Source: Negadavirga shengliensis
GTDB taxonomy: Bacteria; Bacteroidota; Bacteroidia; Cytophagales; Cyclobacteriaceae
DNA: 64,000 nucleotides
Assembly (NCBI RefSeq): GCF_042652345.1
Contig: NZ_JBHSJJ010000024.1
Location: forward strand, 1 to 64,000
Direction of reading: 5' to 3'
Numbering within the stretch: position 1 is the first letter of the stretch; each line of letters opens with the position of its first letter. A model generated the notes under the pieces. That model was not told where the DNA came from, did no database searches, and was given only the letters and a program-made list of their open reading frames with translations. Of this stretch, positions 7,667-16,078 are shown in pieces. Position numbers and translations under genes: made by a program.

Positions 7667-7792
7667 ATGATTTTCGCAGTAAAAACATTGAAAGGTATAT
7701 CGGTGACTGAGCCTGCTTGGGGGTTTCGCTGTACTATTTTTTCTGCCGGCAATACCGCTACCGCTGCAACCTTTACTGCCATTACGGGGTAA
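7667..7792 (+). CDS. Candidate threonine-rich leader peptide of the thr operon
   Basis: A 41-codon ORF runs ATG 7667 to TAA 7792. Its last 13 codons read N-T-A-T-A-A-T-F-T-A-I-T-G, with five Thr and one Ile, the two amino acids derived from this pathway. It sits between a plausible promoter (7617-7647) and an intrinsic terminator (7828-7849) that ends 26 bases before thrA. This arrangement matches ribosome-mediated attenuation as known for enterobacterial thr and other amino-acid operons. The Thr content is lower than in textbook leaders, and the first 25 residues look ordinary. It could be a chance ORF, so this is a candidate only. Confidence 0.4.
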   Translation: MIFAVKTLKGISVTEPAWGFRCTIFSAGNTATAATFTAITG

Positions 7793-7827
7793 TCCCGTAT
7801 GCATGACGATATAATCCCTTTCCCTTT

Positions 7828-7849
7828 AAGGTCTCCAGCAGACTTTTTT
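7828..7849 (+). terminator. Candidate attenuator terminator upstream of thrA
   Basis: AAGGTCT (7828-7834), loop CCAGC and AGACTTT (7840-7846) form a 7-bp stem with one G-T pair, followed by TTT. It lies between the leader ORF and the thrA start at 7876. GCTGCAACCTT (7763-7773), inside the Thr codons, is complementary to the 5' arm plus loop (7828-7839) with one mismatch and one bulge, so a competing antiterminator pairing is possible. Confidence 0.45.
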
Positions 7850-7875
7850 CGTACATTTTAACCATACATGTAGCA

Positions 7876-10323
7876 ATGAAAATATTAAAATTTGGCGGCT
7901 CATCCATAACTGATCTAGAGAAGATCAAAAATGTGCTTTCCATTGTCAAAAAAGAATCCGCCCAGGGAGAGATAGCGGTTGTTTTTTCAGCCTTTGGAGG
8001 CGTGACGGAGGATCTGCTAAAGTGCGCTGAATTGGCTAAACATAATGACCCTAACTATCAGGCCATGTTGCTGGCCATGGAAAGACGCCACCTCCACTTG
8101 GTGAAACAACTGATCCCTGTGCAAAAGCAGTCAGCAGTACTGACCTATGTGAAGGTAAGGTTCAATGAACTGGAAGACCTTTATCACGGTATATACCTTA
8201 TCAAAGAATTTTCCTCCAGAACATCAGATTATGTGGTGAGCTTCGGTGAACGCATCTCTGCCTTTATCCTGGCAGAAGCTTTGAAGGAGAAAGGGCTGGA
8301 TACCATTTTTTTGGATGCCAGGGAGGTGATCAGGACCAATGATGCTTTCGGCAATGCCAAAGTAAACTTTCCCACCACCAACCAATTGATCTACGATTTT
8401 TATTCCAAAAACAAGGGTTTGCTGATCATAACCGGCTTTGTGGCCTCTACAGACAAGGGGGAAACGACAACGCTGGGAAGGAGCGGGTCTGATTATACCG
8501 CCGCCATTTTTGCGGCCGCCCTTAAAGCCGGCTCGCTTGAAATCTGGACCGATGTGGCCGGCGTGATGACTGCTGATCCTAAGCTGGTGTATTCAGCCAT
8601 CACCATTCCGCAGTTGAGCTATAATGAAGCCATGGAACTTTCGCATTTCGGTGCCAAAGTGGTTTTTCCCGCCACTATGCAGCCTGCTATGAAGAGAAAA
8701 ATACCGATTTATATCAAAAACACTTTTCAACCCGAGGAACCTGGCACGCTGATCTGTGAAGAATCAGAAACCACGAAGCTGATCAAAGGCATTTCTTCAT
8801 TAAGCCACATCTCCCTCCTCAATATCCAGGGTTCGGGCCTGGTAGAGGTGGTGGGGGTGAGCAGCAGGGTGTTTGGAGCCTTGGCCAAGTCGCACGTGAA
8901 TGTGATCCTTATCAGCCAGGCCTCTTCTGAACACAGCATCTGTATTGCCATTAAGAGTGCCGATGCAAAAAAAGCAAAAGAAGTAATAGAACAGGAGTTT
9001 CACTACGAGATATTGGCGGGGGAAATGGACAAGGTGGTGGTTATGCCCAATATGGCGGTCATTGCGGCGGTAGGTGAAAATATGAAGCACCACCCCGGAG
9101 CCAGCGGCAGGCTTTTTCAGGCTTTGGGAAGAAACAACATCAATGTATCGGCCATTGCTCAGGGGAGTTCCGAACTGAATATATCCGCGGTCATTACGCA
9201 GTCAGACCTGCAAAAGGGACTTAATGCCTTGCACGAAGCCTTCTTTCTCTCCGATAATAAGGTTTTGCACATATTTTTGATAGGGGTAGGACTGATAGGT
9301 AAAACACTGATCAGCATGATCAATAACCAGCTGGCCAAATTGCAGGAGGATTATATGCTGGATATCAAAATCCATGGTTTGGCCAACTCCAGATACATGG
9401 CTTTTGATGAGGATGGGTTCGATCTGTCGAAAATGCCGGTCCCTTCCGAAAAAGATCTCCCCATGAACCTGCAGGTGTTCTTGAACACCATGAACAGCAT
9501 GAATTTTTCCAACTCGGTGTTGGTGGACTGTACCGCCAGCCAAGAGGTGGCAGATACTTATGAAAGGGTGCTTGAGTCTAAAGTGGCCATAGTAACCCCC
9601 AATAAAAAAGCCAACTCAGGTTCGCTGGAGAAATACAAATCCCTTAAAAAACTTTCCGGCCAGCGAAACATCAAGTTCTTTTATGAAACCAATGTAGCGG
9701 CAGGCTTGCCGGTGATCAACACGCTCCAGGATCTGATTCTAAGCGGAGACAGGGTAATCAGGATTGAGGGTGTCTTAAGTGGGTCCATGAATTATATATT
9801 CAGCGAGCTGAGCAAAGGTATTCCCTTTAGCTCGGTGGTGGCCCAGGCCAAAGAAAAAGGCTATACTGAACCCGATCCGCGTGATGACCTGAGCGGTATG
9901 GATGTAGCCAGAAAGATCTTGATTCTGGGAAGGGAGGCAGAACAGGAGCTTCATTTTGATGATGTTTCTGTACAAAGCATGGTTCCCGAAGACTGTGCCC
10001 ACACCAAGTCAGTGGAAGAGTTTTTGGAAAAACTGAAAAGCCATGATGACCATTTCAAAGCGTTGCTGGATGAATCCAACAAAAAGAATGAGAAGCTAAG
10101 GTTCATGGCAGTATTGGAAAACGGCAAAGCCACTGTGGGATTGAAGTCTGTCAACAGCCAGCATCCTTTCTATTCACTCGTAGGAAGTGATAACATGATC
10201 CTGTTTACTACAGAGCGGTACCATGAATTTCCGATGATCATCAGGGGACCCGGTGCGGGAGCCGATGTGACGGCGGCGGGGGTATTTGCAGATATTATTA
10301 GGTTGGGAAATTATTCTAGGTAA
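7876..10323 (+). CDS. thrA: Bifunctional aspartate kinase / homoserine dehydrogenase
   Basis: An 815-residue fusion catalysing the first and third steps from aspartate to threonine. The kinase domain (about 1-290) opens with MKILKFGGSSI and contains TLGRSGSDYTAAIFAAAL and the EIWTDVAGVMTADP segment. Two ACT-type regulatory modules follow (about 305-455), with VEVVGVSSRVFGALAKSHVN and the SAIAQGSSELNISAVI repeat. The dehydrogenase (about 462-815) has FLIGVGLIGKTLISMI for NADP, VTPNKKANSG, FYETNVAAGLPVI and EGVLSGSMNYIFSEL. Full length for the family. Feedback control by threonine is expected from the ACT modules. First gene of thrABC; thrB begins 2 bases after its stop. Confidence 0.97.
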   Translation: MKILKFGGSSITDLEKIKNVLSIVKKESAQGEIAVVFSAFGGVTEDLLKCAELAKHNDPNYQAMLLAMERRHLHLVKQLIPVQKQSAVLTYVKVRFNELEDLYHGIYLIKEFSSRTSDYVVSFGERISAFILAEALKEKGLDTIFLDAREVIRTNDAFGNAKVNFPTTNQLIYDFYSKNKGLLIITGFVASTDKGETTTLGRSGSDYTAAIFAAALKAGSLEIWTDVAGVMTADPKLVYSAITIPQLSYNEAMELSHFGAKVVFPATMQPAMKRKIPIYIKNTFQPEEPGTLICEESETTKLIKGISSLSHISLLNIQGSGLVEVVGVSSRVFGALAKSHVNVILISQASSEHSICIAIKSADAKKAKEVIEQEFHYEILAGEMDKVVVMPNMAVIAAVGENMKHHPGASGRLFQALGRNNINVSAIAQGSSELNISAVITQSDLQKGLNALHEAFFLSDNKVLHIFLIGVGLIGKTLISMINNQLAKLQEDYMLDIKIHGLANSRYMAFDEDGFDLSKMPVPSEKDLPMNLQVFLNTMNSMNFSNSVLVDCTASQEVADTYERVLESKVAIVTPNKKANSGSLEKYKSLKKLSGQRNIKFFYETNVAAGLPVINTLQDLILSGDRVIRIEGVLSGSMNYIFSELSKGIPFSSVVAQAKEKGYTEPDPRDDLSGMDVARKILILGREAEQELHFDDVSVQSMVPEDCAHTKSVEEFLEKLKSHDDHFKALLDESNKKNEKLRFMAVLENGKATVGLKSVNSQHPFYSLVGSDNMILFTTERYHEFPMIIRGPGAGADVTAAGVFADIIRLGNYSR

Positions 10324-10324
10324 T

Positions 10325-11269
10325 ATGGAAATGCAAAAAGTTACTGCCTTCGCGCCGGCTACTGTGGCCAATGTCTCCTGCGGCTTTGATATCCTGGGTT
10401 TTGCTGTGGATGATTTGGGTGATAAGGTCACCGTTTCACTTTCAGGCAATCCAGGCATCCGGGTAACCAAAATAGAAGGGGATAAGGGTAAGCTGCCTTA
10501 TGAAGCCGATAAAAATACCTGTGGTGTGGCCATCCATGCCATGCTGGAACAAATGGACTTCGAAGGGGGTTTGGAGATCGAATTATACAAAGGACTCCCC
10601 CTCGGAAGTGGAATGGGATCCAGTGCGGCCAGCGCGGTGGCAGCCCTAGTGGCTGTAAACAGGTTGTTGGGAAATCCTTTCGAAAAAAAGGAACTGCTGC
10701 CTTTTGCCATAGAGGCGGAAAGGATAGCCTGTGGAGCGGGCCATGCCGACAACGTGTCCCCTGCTTTGTTGGGGGGCTTTGTTTTGATCAGGGATTATCA
10801 CCCCTTGGACGTGATACCTCTCAATGTGCCAAGGGGCCTGTACTGTACCTTGGTGCATCCCCATCTGGTGCTTAATACCTCTGATTCCAGAAGTGTATTG
10901 CGGAGAAATGTTTCTTTGAAAGATGCTACCACGCAGTCCGGAAACATAGCCGGTTTGGTGGCCGGGCTTTTTCAGGAGGACATGTCTTTGATCAGCCGTT
11001 CTTTGAATGATGTGATCGCCGAGCCATCCAGGTCTGTGCTGATTCCCGGCTATGATGAGGTGAAGGAAGCCATAAAGGCAGCCGGGGCTTTAGGATGCGG
11101 CATATCAGGCTCGGGGCCAACCATTTTTATCCTCTCTCCCAATGAGGAAATCGCCTGGGAGGTCAGCCGCCTGAGCCAGCAAGTCTTTGAAAAAATTGGA
11201 CTCCCCATTGACCTGTATGTTTCCGCTATCAATACACGGGGTGCATACATTATTGAAGAAGAACAGTAA
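10325..11269 (+). CDS. thrB: Homoserine kinase
   Basis: A GHMP-family kinase of 314 residues that phosphorylates homoserine with ATP. Motifs are FAPATVANVSCGFDILGFA at the N terminus (motif 1), LPLGSGMGSSAASAVAAL (motif 2, the ATP phosphate loop) at about 92-109, and GCGISGSGPTIFIL near residue 260 (motif 3). I place the start at ATG 10325, one base past the thrA stop, because family proteins begin right before the FAPATVANV strand. A longer frame exists inside thrA but adds 13 unlike residues. Translational coupling to thrA is likely given this spacing; thrC follows after 27 bases. Confidence 0.96.
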   Translation: MEMQKVTAFAPATVANVSCGFDILGFAVDDLGDKVTVSLSGNPGIRVTKIEGDKGKLPYEADKNTCGVAIHAMLEQMDFEGGLEIELYKGLPLGSGMGSSAASAVAALVAVNRLLGNPFEKKELLPFAIEAERIACGAGHADNVSPALLGGFVLIRDYHPLDVIPLNVPRGLYCTLVHPHLVLNTSDSRSVLRRNVSLKDATTQSGNIAGLVAGLFQEDMSLISRSLNDVIAEPSRSVLIPGYDEVKEAIKAAGALGCGISGSGPTIFILSPNEEIAWEVSRLSQQVFEKIGLPIDLYVSAINTRGAYIIEEEQ

Positions 11270-11296
11270 ATTGATGCTACCATAAGGAATATCCAC

Positions 11297-12589
11297 ATGA
11301 AGTTTTACAGTACCAATGATCAAAATCACCTTGTCTCCTTAAAGGAAGCAGTCATTAAAGGCCTGGCGCCTGACCAAGGTCTGTACATGCCGGAAAATAT
11401 TCCGCGTTTGCCGGGGTCATTTTTCGAAAATATAAGCCAGCTGTCCTTTAGGGAAATAGGGTACGAAGTTACCCGGGCTTTGTTTGCCGAAGATCTTCCG
11501 GAGCAGCAAATCAAGGAACTGGTGGATCACACGCTGGAGTTTGATGCTCCTCTCGTCCAGGTGGAAGATCATGTGTATACACTGGAACTTTTTCATGGGC
11601 CTACATTGGCTTTCAAGGATTTTGGGGCCAGATTCTGCTCTAAGCTGATGAGCCTGCTCTTGGGCAAGCAACAGGTGAAGGTGCTGGTGGCTACCTCGGG
11701 AGATACCGGAAGCGCCGTGGCCAACGGCTTCTATGGTGTGGAAGGGGTCGAAGTGGTGATTCTCTATCCATCCGGAAAGGTAAGTGAGCTTCAGGAAAAA
11801 CAATTTACCACATTGGGTGGAAATGTGGCCGCCTTGGAGGTGGAAGGCTGTTTCGATGACTGTCAGAAGATGGTGAAACAGGCTTTTCTGGACCCCGAAC
11901 TGAATCAACAGATGATCCTCACCTCTGCCAATTCCATCAATATTGCCCGATGGATACCGCAGAGCTTTTATTATTTTTATGCCTACTCCAGGCTTCAGAA
12001 AAAGCGGGAGAAAGTGGCCTTTGCTGTCCCCAGCGGTAATTTTGGCAACCTGGCAGCCGGTATTTTGGCAGAAAGAATGGGGCTTCCCATAGATAAGTTT
12101 ATCGCTGCCACCAATGTCAATAAAGTGGTTCCGGACTATCTCGCCGGAGGTGCTTTTGAAGCCAAACCTTCCATACAGACCATCAGCAACAGCATGGACG
12201 TGGGGAATCCCAGTAATTTTTACAGACTGTTGGCTTTGTTTGGAGGAGACGAATCGGGATTGAAAGCCAAAGTAAAGGGCTTTTTCTATTCCGATGAACA
12301 GACCCGCTCGGCGATGAAAGCCGTAAAAGCTACCTCTGGCTATACGCTGGACCCCCATGGGGCGGTTGCCTATTTGGGGTTGACGGATTTTATGGCACAG
12401 CATCCCGATGCCTATGAAGGGGTGTTTTTGGAAACGGCACACCCCGGCAAATTCCAGGCGGTGGTAGAGGAAACGCTTGGTACAAAGATCAGTTTGCCTG
12501 ACCGTTTGGCGGCATTTTTGAAAGGGAAAAAGAAAGTGGACCAGCTTCCGAATGATTATGGAGCCTTCAAAAAGTATCTATTGACGTAA
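11297..12589 (+). CDS. thrC: Threonine synthase
   Basis: A 430-residue PLP enzyme converting O-phosphohomoserine to threonine, the last step of the pathway begun by thrA. It has the N-terminal MKFYSTNDQNHLVSLKEAV segment typical of the longer bacterial form. HGPTLAFKDFGARF carries the PLP lysine (Lys after AF, about residue 107), VATSGDTGSAVANGFYG binds the cofactor phosphate, ILTSANSINIARWIPQ is conserved, and AVPSGNFGNLAAGI follows near residue 245. It ends thrABC. The opposing gene downstream, when its frameshift is taken into account, would stop 35 bases away rather than overlap. Confidence 0.97.
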   Translation: MKFYSTNDQNHLVSLKEAVIKGLAPDQGLYMPENIPRLPGSFFENISQLSFREIGYEVTRALFAEDLPEQQIKELVDHTLEFDAPLVQVEDHVYTLELFHGPTLAFKDFGARFCSKLMSLLLGKQQVKVLVATSGDTGSAVANGFYGVEGVEVVILYPSGKVSELQEKQFTTLGGNVAALEVEGCFDDCQKMVKQAFLDPELNQQMILTSANSINIARWIPQSFYYFYAYSRLQKKREKVAFAVPSGNFGNLAAGILAERMGLPIDKFIAATNVNKVVPDYLAGGAFEAKPSIQTISNSMDVGNPSNFYRLLALFGGDESGLKAKVKGFFYSDEQTRSAMKAVKATSGYTLDPHGAVAYLGLTDFMAQHPDAYEGVFLETAHPGKFQAVVEETLGTKISLPDRLAAFLKGKKKVDQLPNDYGAFKKYLLT

Positions 12590-12624
12590 GTTCGACACGC
12601 CTGCATATGATCTTTTTGAGGGGC

Positions 12625-13316
12625 TCATTCTTTGTTTTCAAAGTACCGCCTATAGCTGCCCTTATTCCTATTATACAAGTAGGGATATAGGAGCCCCGGG
12701 GGGACTGTCCCGATGCGTTGCTTTTTGAAGGCACTGCCGAACCTCTTTTCAGCACTTTGATGACTTGGAGCAAACCAATGGAGGGGTTGGTGGAGAAAAA
12801 ACTCACCTCATAGGGGCTTTTGATGTTTTTGAAGAAGGTATCATAGCTGTTCAGATCGTGCATATAGCCCAAATGATGGATTTTTTTGATGTAATCCAGG
12901 TTGTTTGCGGCCATAGCGGCTTCCCTGTTGACAGGCGGTGGGGTTTGGATGATGATTTGTTTAAATTGATCCTCTTCCGGCAAAGCCCGGATGGTAAAGG
13001 GGTCCAGCTCAGTTTCTGCCGGTTCCAGCTTGATCACCATAACTTCTTTCGGTTTGGAATTGATTTCGGTTGTTTGTTTTGTATAGCCTATATGGGAGAT
13101 TTGGAGCTGTGTTGGACCGGATATCCATATGGAAAAATAGCCGTTACTGTCTGAAACGGCCTGTTGTTTAGGCCCCAAAATGTGGGCACTTTCAACGGGC
13201 TTTTGGGAATTTTTATCCATAAGCCTGCCTTTCAACCAATACCCTTCTTCCTGGCTCCTCCCCGAAGGACTGATGGCGTGAATCAACAGCCAGACAACAA
13301 ATATTTTCTGTCTCAT
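12625..13316 (-). pseudogene. CarboxypepD_reg-like secreted protein, frameshifted near its end
   Basis: The protein has a signal peptide (MRQKIFVVWLLIHAISPSGRS), then a CarboxypepD_reg-like beta domain (LKGRLMDKNSQKPVESAHI through ISHIGYTKQTTEI, about residues 27-90) and a helical C-terminal part with EDQFKQIIIQTPPP and PSIGLLQVIKVLKR. In the open frame the remaining tail is composition-poor and runs into thrC, stopping at 12567. From about 12745 another frame instead reads RFGSAFKKQR and YLYNRNKGSYRRYFENKE, a natural-looking ending, and stops at 12625. One A lost from the A run at 12746-12749 would explain it (LKKRFGSAFKK). It is either a genuine frameshift or a sequencing indel. Function is unknown; it is typical of Bacteroidota surface or periplasmic proteins. 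Confidence 0.7.
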
Positions 13317-13708
13317 ATTGTAAAAAATAAGTATAGAGGAAATTCATTTAAAAATAAATTCTGCCATTTTAAATTTTTTGAAGTTAACATTTGTTAACTG
13401 CGTTTTTAACAATATATAAGATTTGATCGCATTCCCCGATTCAGGAATTCTACGCGGGAATTTCAAATAAAAGGGTGTTATTCTGATGGAAATGCTCCCG
13501 GTCTTGATATCTCCGGAAAAGTCATGGTTGCCGGTGATGGCTCTGAAAAGCGTTGGTTTGCCTGTACCGTTTTCCCCATTGGTCAAATAGATACACGGAT
13601 TAAGATGGAGGGAGCCGGCTGTCAGGCTTTTCGATACTTTAAACATGATGCCGAAAAATGGGATGGATTTTGTAAATTCAGCCTTTGTTATTTAAATCCT
13701 CAACGAAT
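13317..13708. other. Intergenic region upstream of the Kelch gene
   Basis: About 390 bases with no intact gene. It contains the ABC-ATPase fragment on the minus strand (13344-13646), an AT-rich stretch at 13320-13420 that should hold the promoter of the leftward CarboxypepD_reg-like gene, and the leader of the rightward Kelch gene. No terminator-like stem is evident. Confidence 0.5.
13344..13646 (-). pseudogene. Fragment of an ABC-transporter ATPase (Walker A region)
   Basis: The first 55 residues of this minus-strand ORF read like the N-terminal part of an ABC ATPase: IYLTNGENGTGKPTLFRAITG, that is strand, Walker A, helix, then FSGDIKTGSISI, which is the usual segment after the P-loop helix. 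In the P loop, Lys is followed by Pro instead of Ser/Thr, which would abolish Mg-ATP binding. No Q-loop, signature motif or Walker B follows; the tail is AT-rich noise. I read it as the remnant of a gene, probably a small exporter ATPase. An ORF arising by chance with this motif order is unlikely but not excluded. Confidence 0.5.
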
Positions 13709-14677
13709 ATGAAGAAAAGAACCTATTTGACCTTTCTTTTTCAATTTATGGCATTGACTTTTGTCTTTGCCCAGGAGTGGAAAACATTGAGTCCTGAAGG
13801 GGAATGCACGGCAAGACACGAATGTGCCGCCGCGGCATGGGACGGCAAACTGTACCTTTTGGGAGGCCGCGGTATGAAGCCGGTGGAAGAATATGATCCT
13901 GCAGACGATCGGTGGTCCGTAAGGTCTACCGCCCCCCTGGAGATGCATCATTTTCAAGCCGTCACTTATAATGACAAAATATATGTGATCGGTGCCTTCA
14001 CCGGTGGGTATCCTCATGAGACGCCGATTCCCAATGTTTACATTTACGATCCTGTAGAGGACAAATGGACAAAAAGCCACGCTGTCCCCGAAGATCGCAG
14101 GAGGGGCGCCGCCGGGGTTGTCGTCCATAAGGATAAATTTTATATAGTAGGAGGTATTGAAGATGGCCATTGGGCAGACAACAGGGATTATTTGGATGAA
14201 TACGATCCCAAAACGGGGGAATGGAAGAAATTGCCGGATTTGCCCCGTGTAAGGGATCATTTTCAGGCAGTCGTGGTGGATAACAAGCTGTATGCTGTGG
14301 GTGGGCGAAAGTCCTTTGCCAAAGAAGGGGTAGGTTTTGAATCCACCTATGCCGAGGTGGATGTTTTTGATTTTGCTGCCCAAAAATGGGAAACCCTACC
14401 GGATGAATTCCACCTGCCCACGGAGCGGGCCGGGAGTTCAACCGTCAATTACCGGGAGGGCTTTATCATCGCAGGAGGAGAAAGCGGCAATCAGGTTCCG
14501 GCCCATGATGAAGTGGAGTTTTTTGTACCGGGAAAAGGATGGTCGTTACTTAACCGGATGGAAAGGGGCCGTCATGGTTTTCAGGTGGTTGAGATCGGAG
14601 GCAACTATTACGTGGCAGCCGGATGCGGCAACCGTGGAGGAAGCCCGGAACTGAACAGCCTGGAAGTGATGCGATAA
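13709..14677 (+). CDS. Secreted Kelch-repeat beta-propeller protein
   Basis: A 322-residue protein with a signal peptide (MKKRTYLTFLFQFMALTFVFAQ). It is followed by six Kelch blades marked by hydrophobic-GG pairs and a Tyr/Trp partner: LYLLGGRG..YDPADDRWS, IYVIGAFTGG..YDPVEDKWT, FYIVGGIEDG..YDPKTGEWK, LYAVGGRK..FDFAAQKWE, FIIAGGES..FVPGKGWS and YYVAAGCGNRGG. Such propellers bind proteins or carbohydrates outside the cytoplasm; some relatives are N-acetylneuraminate epimerases, but I see nothing that proves that here. I chose ATG 13709 over the longer frame from 13685 because the signal peptide starts there. It stands alone, with 109 bases before the converging YdjC-like gene. Confidence 0.9.
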   Translation: MKKRTYLTFLFQFMALTFVFAQEWKTLSPEGECTARHECAAAAWDGKLYLLGGRGMKPVEEYDPADDRWSVRSTAPLEMHHFQAVTYNDKIYVIGAFTGGYPHETPIPNVYIYDPVEDKWTKSHAVPEDRRRGAAGVVVHKDKFYIVGGIEDGHWADNRDYLDEYDPKTGEWKKLPDLPRVRDHFQAVVVDNKLYAVGGRKSFAKEGVGFESTYAEVDVFDFAAQKWETLPDEFHLPTERAGSSTVNYREGFIIAGGESGNQVPAHDEVEFFVPGKGWSLLNRMERGRHGFQVVEIGGNYYVAAGCGNRGGSPELNSLEVMR

Positions 14678-14786
14678 GGTAAAATACCCCACGGATTGCG
14701 CGGAATCCACAGGTGAAACAAAACCGTACCCATCTGCGCAACATAAGTGGCTGACATCTTTGCCGCATCCGCGTCCAACCAGGTTT

Positions 14787-15791
14787 CTATTTTAACTCCA
14801 ATTGTAGTCTTCTTTCCCTCAATTCCCTCCAGGTGGTCATGATGATCCCTTCTTTTTCCAGAAAGTCGATGAATTCAGGATCCATCATGGCCAGCATATC
14901 CCCTTTTCGGAGAGAAGCGCTGGGAGTGATCTTTTCGAAATGCGGCGTGCTGTTGGTGCTGTGGACAATGATTTGGGTGACTCCGGGTTTCAACGCTTTC
15001 ACGGTTTCTTTGAACTTCGCCGTTTTATAAGCCCTGATCTTGTCATCATCCCCTTCTATTTCCGGGGATATTTTCCAGCTATAGCTGCTGGTATGAAGGT
15101 CGTCGAGGACGGGGAGACCGGATTTCCAGATTTCCTCTCCCATTTTTCTCAACGCCTGCATCTGCTGATCGGAATACTCGGTTTCCTGTTGAATCAGTGT
15201 GGCATGGCCGGCTGGAAACATCACAGGAATCCGGTTTTCAATTCCGAGCTGGATGTACTTTTGTAAGAAAGCCTCATTGGCAAATAAAGTACCCATGTGG
15301 GAGTCCAGATGCGTTGGCTCAAAGCCCATACTCCGGAATTTTTCGAGTTGGGCCTTGATCTCAATATAAAGCTCTTCCGGATTTCCATGGGTGACCACAT
15401 CTTTTACGGATGGCCAAAGATAGCCTTGTTCATCCTTTAAGCTAGGGGTCATATGGCCGGCCACGGGGCCCCATCGGTACCCTTTCCACTCGGAGGTAAG
15501 GGTAAGATGTACACCGGCATCCGTCTCAGGGTTCTCTTCGAGGTATTTAAAATAATCCGGTACCCATGAACAAGGCATCATGATGGAACAGGAATTGGCT
15601 GCCCCATGGTCCATGGACATGATGGTGCCTTCATTGGCCTCGTAGGACATGCCCGTGTCATCTACATGGATGATCAAAACCTTTGCTCCTTTTGGGTAGC
15701 CCAGCTTCTCGGCATAGGTTTGTCCGAATCCAATCTGACAAAAAATAAAAAGGTGGAAGGAAATGCTCAAAAAAAGATTCTTCAGGTTCAT
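14787..15791 (-). CDS. Secreted ChbG/YdjC-like carbohydrate deacetylase
   Basis: The 334-residue protein begins with a signal peptide (MNLKNLFLSISFHLFIFCQIGFGQ). It has the YdjC/ChbG layout: LIIHVDDTGMS (about 40-50) with the metal-binding Asp pair, DAGVHLTLTSEW (about 92-103), and THLDSHMGTLF (about 160-170) with two metal-ligand histidines. The C-terminal QIIVHSTNSTP supplies another His. Characterised relatives remove acetyl groups from chitobiose or diacetylated oligosaccharides. A periplasmic version in a region with Kelch, phosphoesterase and glycosidase-like proteins suggests processing of acetylated glycans, which is inference. It appears to be a single gene, with a 287-base gap upstream. 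Confidence 0.88.
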   Translation of the reverse strand: MNLKNLFLSISFHLFIFCQIGFGQTYAEKLGYPKGAKVLIIHVDDTGMSYEANEGTIMSMDHGAANSCSIMMPCSWVPDYFKYLEENPETDAGVHLTLTSEWKGYRWGPVAGHMTPSLKDEQGYLWPSVKDVVTHGNPEELYIEIKAQLEKFRSMGFEPTHLDSHMGTLFANEAFLQKYIQLGIENRIPVMFPAGHATLIQQETEYSDQQMQALRKMGEEIWKSGLPVLDDLHTSSYSWKISPEIEGDDDKIRAYKTAKFKETVKALKPGVTQIIVHSTNSTPHFEKITPSASLRKGDMLAMMDPEFIDFLEKEGIIMTTWRELRERRLQLELK

Positions 15792-16078
15792 AGGGGATAA
15801 TAATTAATGGTTTAACATATGGCCAATGACAAATACAATACTTCATTTAAGTCAAATGTTCCTATTTCCGTAGAAATAATTTCATGTTTGATGCCGTTGA
15901 TTTACGCCTTTTTTGACGGGATGTGAGAAAGCGGTTCCTTGAAATTTGCTTTGTCCTTTTATAAAATATAATTTTGAGTTGTTCGAATGTTTTTGCTAAG
16001 CGTGTTCCTGACTCTGGGCAACATTCCCCATATGGGGATTTGCATGATCATCCCTAATTATTGAAAGCAAATATAGAA
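15792..16078. other. Divergent promoter region with a small palindrome
   Basis: 287 bases between the leftward deacetylase gene and the rightward phosphohexomutase-like gene. They hold only AT-rich promoter-like DNA and the perfect 12-base palindrome CCCCATATGGGG at 16026-16037. No gene or T-tailed stem is seen. Confidence 0.45.

Noticed and set aside
11417..12442. 341-codon ORF antisense to thrC
   Set aside because: It is an antisense shadow of thrC; length reflects codon bias in the sense strand, and no known domain is visible.
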